DNA from: CAZFJG01 sp964410915
GTDB taxonomy: Bacteria; Synergistota; Synergistia; Synergistales; JAFGMB01
Assembly: GCA_964410915.1 (NCBI GenBank)
Contig: CAYPIU010000026.1
Span: forward strand, 1-24,001
DNA: 24,001 nucleotides
Direction of reading: 5' to 3'
A program made the position numbers and the translations under genes. The notes under the pieces are model-generated. The model saw only the letters and a program-made list of their open reading frames with translations, had not been told where the DNA came from and made no database searches. Shown piece by piece: positions 23,754-24,001 of this stretch. Position 1 is the stretch's first letter. Each line of letters starts with the position of its first letter.

Positions 23754-24001
23754 ATGAAGAAGGTTATTGTTTTTTGGTTGGCCATATGTATGGTCTTCAC
23801 CCTCGGAGGAGCAGTTTCAGCTGCCGACCTTGAGCCACAGGCAGTAAATTATGATAATGACAGGTATGAAACCAATATCCGTGAAGAAGACGGCATTGGC
23901 TGGAAGCTTGAACTGGTTGAGGCCATTGAAGGAGGAGATCAGCCAAGTTTTATCTGGCAGTATGACTGGGAACTTAGGGATTGCCGTTACGAAGACGGTG
24001 A
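23754..24001 (+). CDS. Secreted protein under c-di-GMP riboswitch control (3' end outside window)
   Basis: The first 82 codons of an exported protein. The signal peptide is MKKVIVFWLAICMVFTLGG with cleavage near VSA or SAA before DLE. The mature start ADLEPQAV parallels ADLETETV of the preceding riboswitch gene, and the chain is again acidic and Trp/Tyr-containing with at least one Cys, so the two are probably paralogues or share an N-terminal domain. The start is ATG with GGGGAGGTG 10 nt upstream. The remaining length and any C-terminal sorting signal lie outside the window. Confidence 0.85.
   Translation, partial: MKKVIVFWLAICMVFTLGGAVSAADLEPQAVNYDNDRYETNIREEDGIGWKLELVEAIEGGDQPSFIWQYDWELRDCRYEDG

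Noticed and set aside
1..24001. CRISPR arrays, tRNA or rRNA genes, transposases, prophage genes
   Set aside because: No regularly spaced repeats, no cloverleaf-type sequence with the T-loop pattern, and no mobile-element protein were seen on reading both strands.

Overview
The window looks like chromosome of an anaerobic, moderately AT-rich bacterium, most likely a member of the Synergistota. The main clue is a secreted protein (21704-23101) ending in a Gly/Cys motif, one hydrophobic helix and a Lys pair, which resembles the Synerg-CTERM sorting signal. An anaerobic class III ribonucleotide reductase of Thermotoga-like type and an amino-acid/dicarboxylate uptake and asparaginase cluster fit an anaerobic amino-acid fermenter. 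The phylum assignment is inference.

Layout. 1-598 (+): the 3' end of an arsenite methyltransferase-like gene, then a small Cdd1-type helix-hairpin-helix protein. 680-2488 (-): a cytoplasmic EAL-CBS-GGDEF c-di-GMP enzyme. 2732-4727 (+): a GNAT acetyltransferase and a ZIP/ZupT metal transporter. 4959-7873 (-): an anaerobic ribonucleotide reductase operon. 8202-12208 (-): a GH65 glycoside phosphorylase behind a beta-phosphoglucomutase/trehalose-6-phosphate phosphatase fusion. 12448-12903 (-): a small secreted protein. 13064-17374 (-): a DAACS-family symporter, an asparaginase, an unknown 391-residue protein and a metal-dependent cyclase/amidohydrolase. 17677-21189 (+): an acyl-ACP thioesterase, a secreted helical protein, a PPP-type phosphatase and a small membrane protein. 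21587-24001 (+): two successive units, each a c-di-GMP-I (GEMM) riboswitch followed by a secreted-protein gene.

The most striking point is the reductase operon. NrdD (678 aa) stops just after its zinc-binding C-x2-H...C-x2-C site and has no glycyl-radical motif. NrdG follows, with an overlapping CTG start. After a 36-bp gap comes a separate 48-codon ORF that encodes exactly the missing tail (CEVYSRVVGFL...WNKGKKEEY). The glycyl-radical domain of this enzyme therefore appears to be a free-standing third gene, recalling the GrcA/YfiD spare part of pyruvate formate-lyase. This gene is easy to miss because of its length.

The c-di-GMP theme also links both ends of the window: a predicted c-di-GMP turnover enzyme near the left end, and two near-identical c-di-GMP riboswitches at the right end controlling Cys-rich or acidic exported proteins. 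No tRNA, rRNA, CRISPR array, transposase or phage gene was seen.
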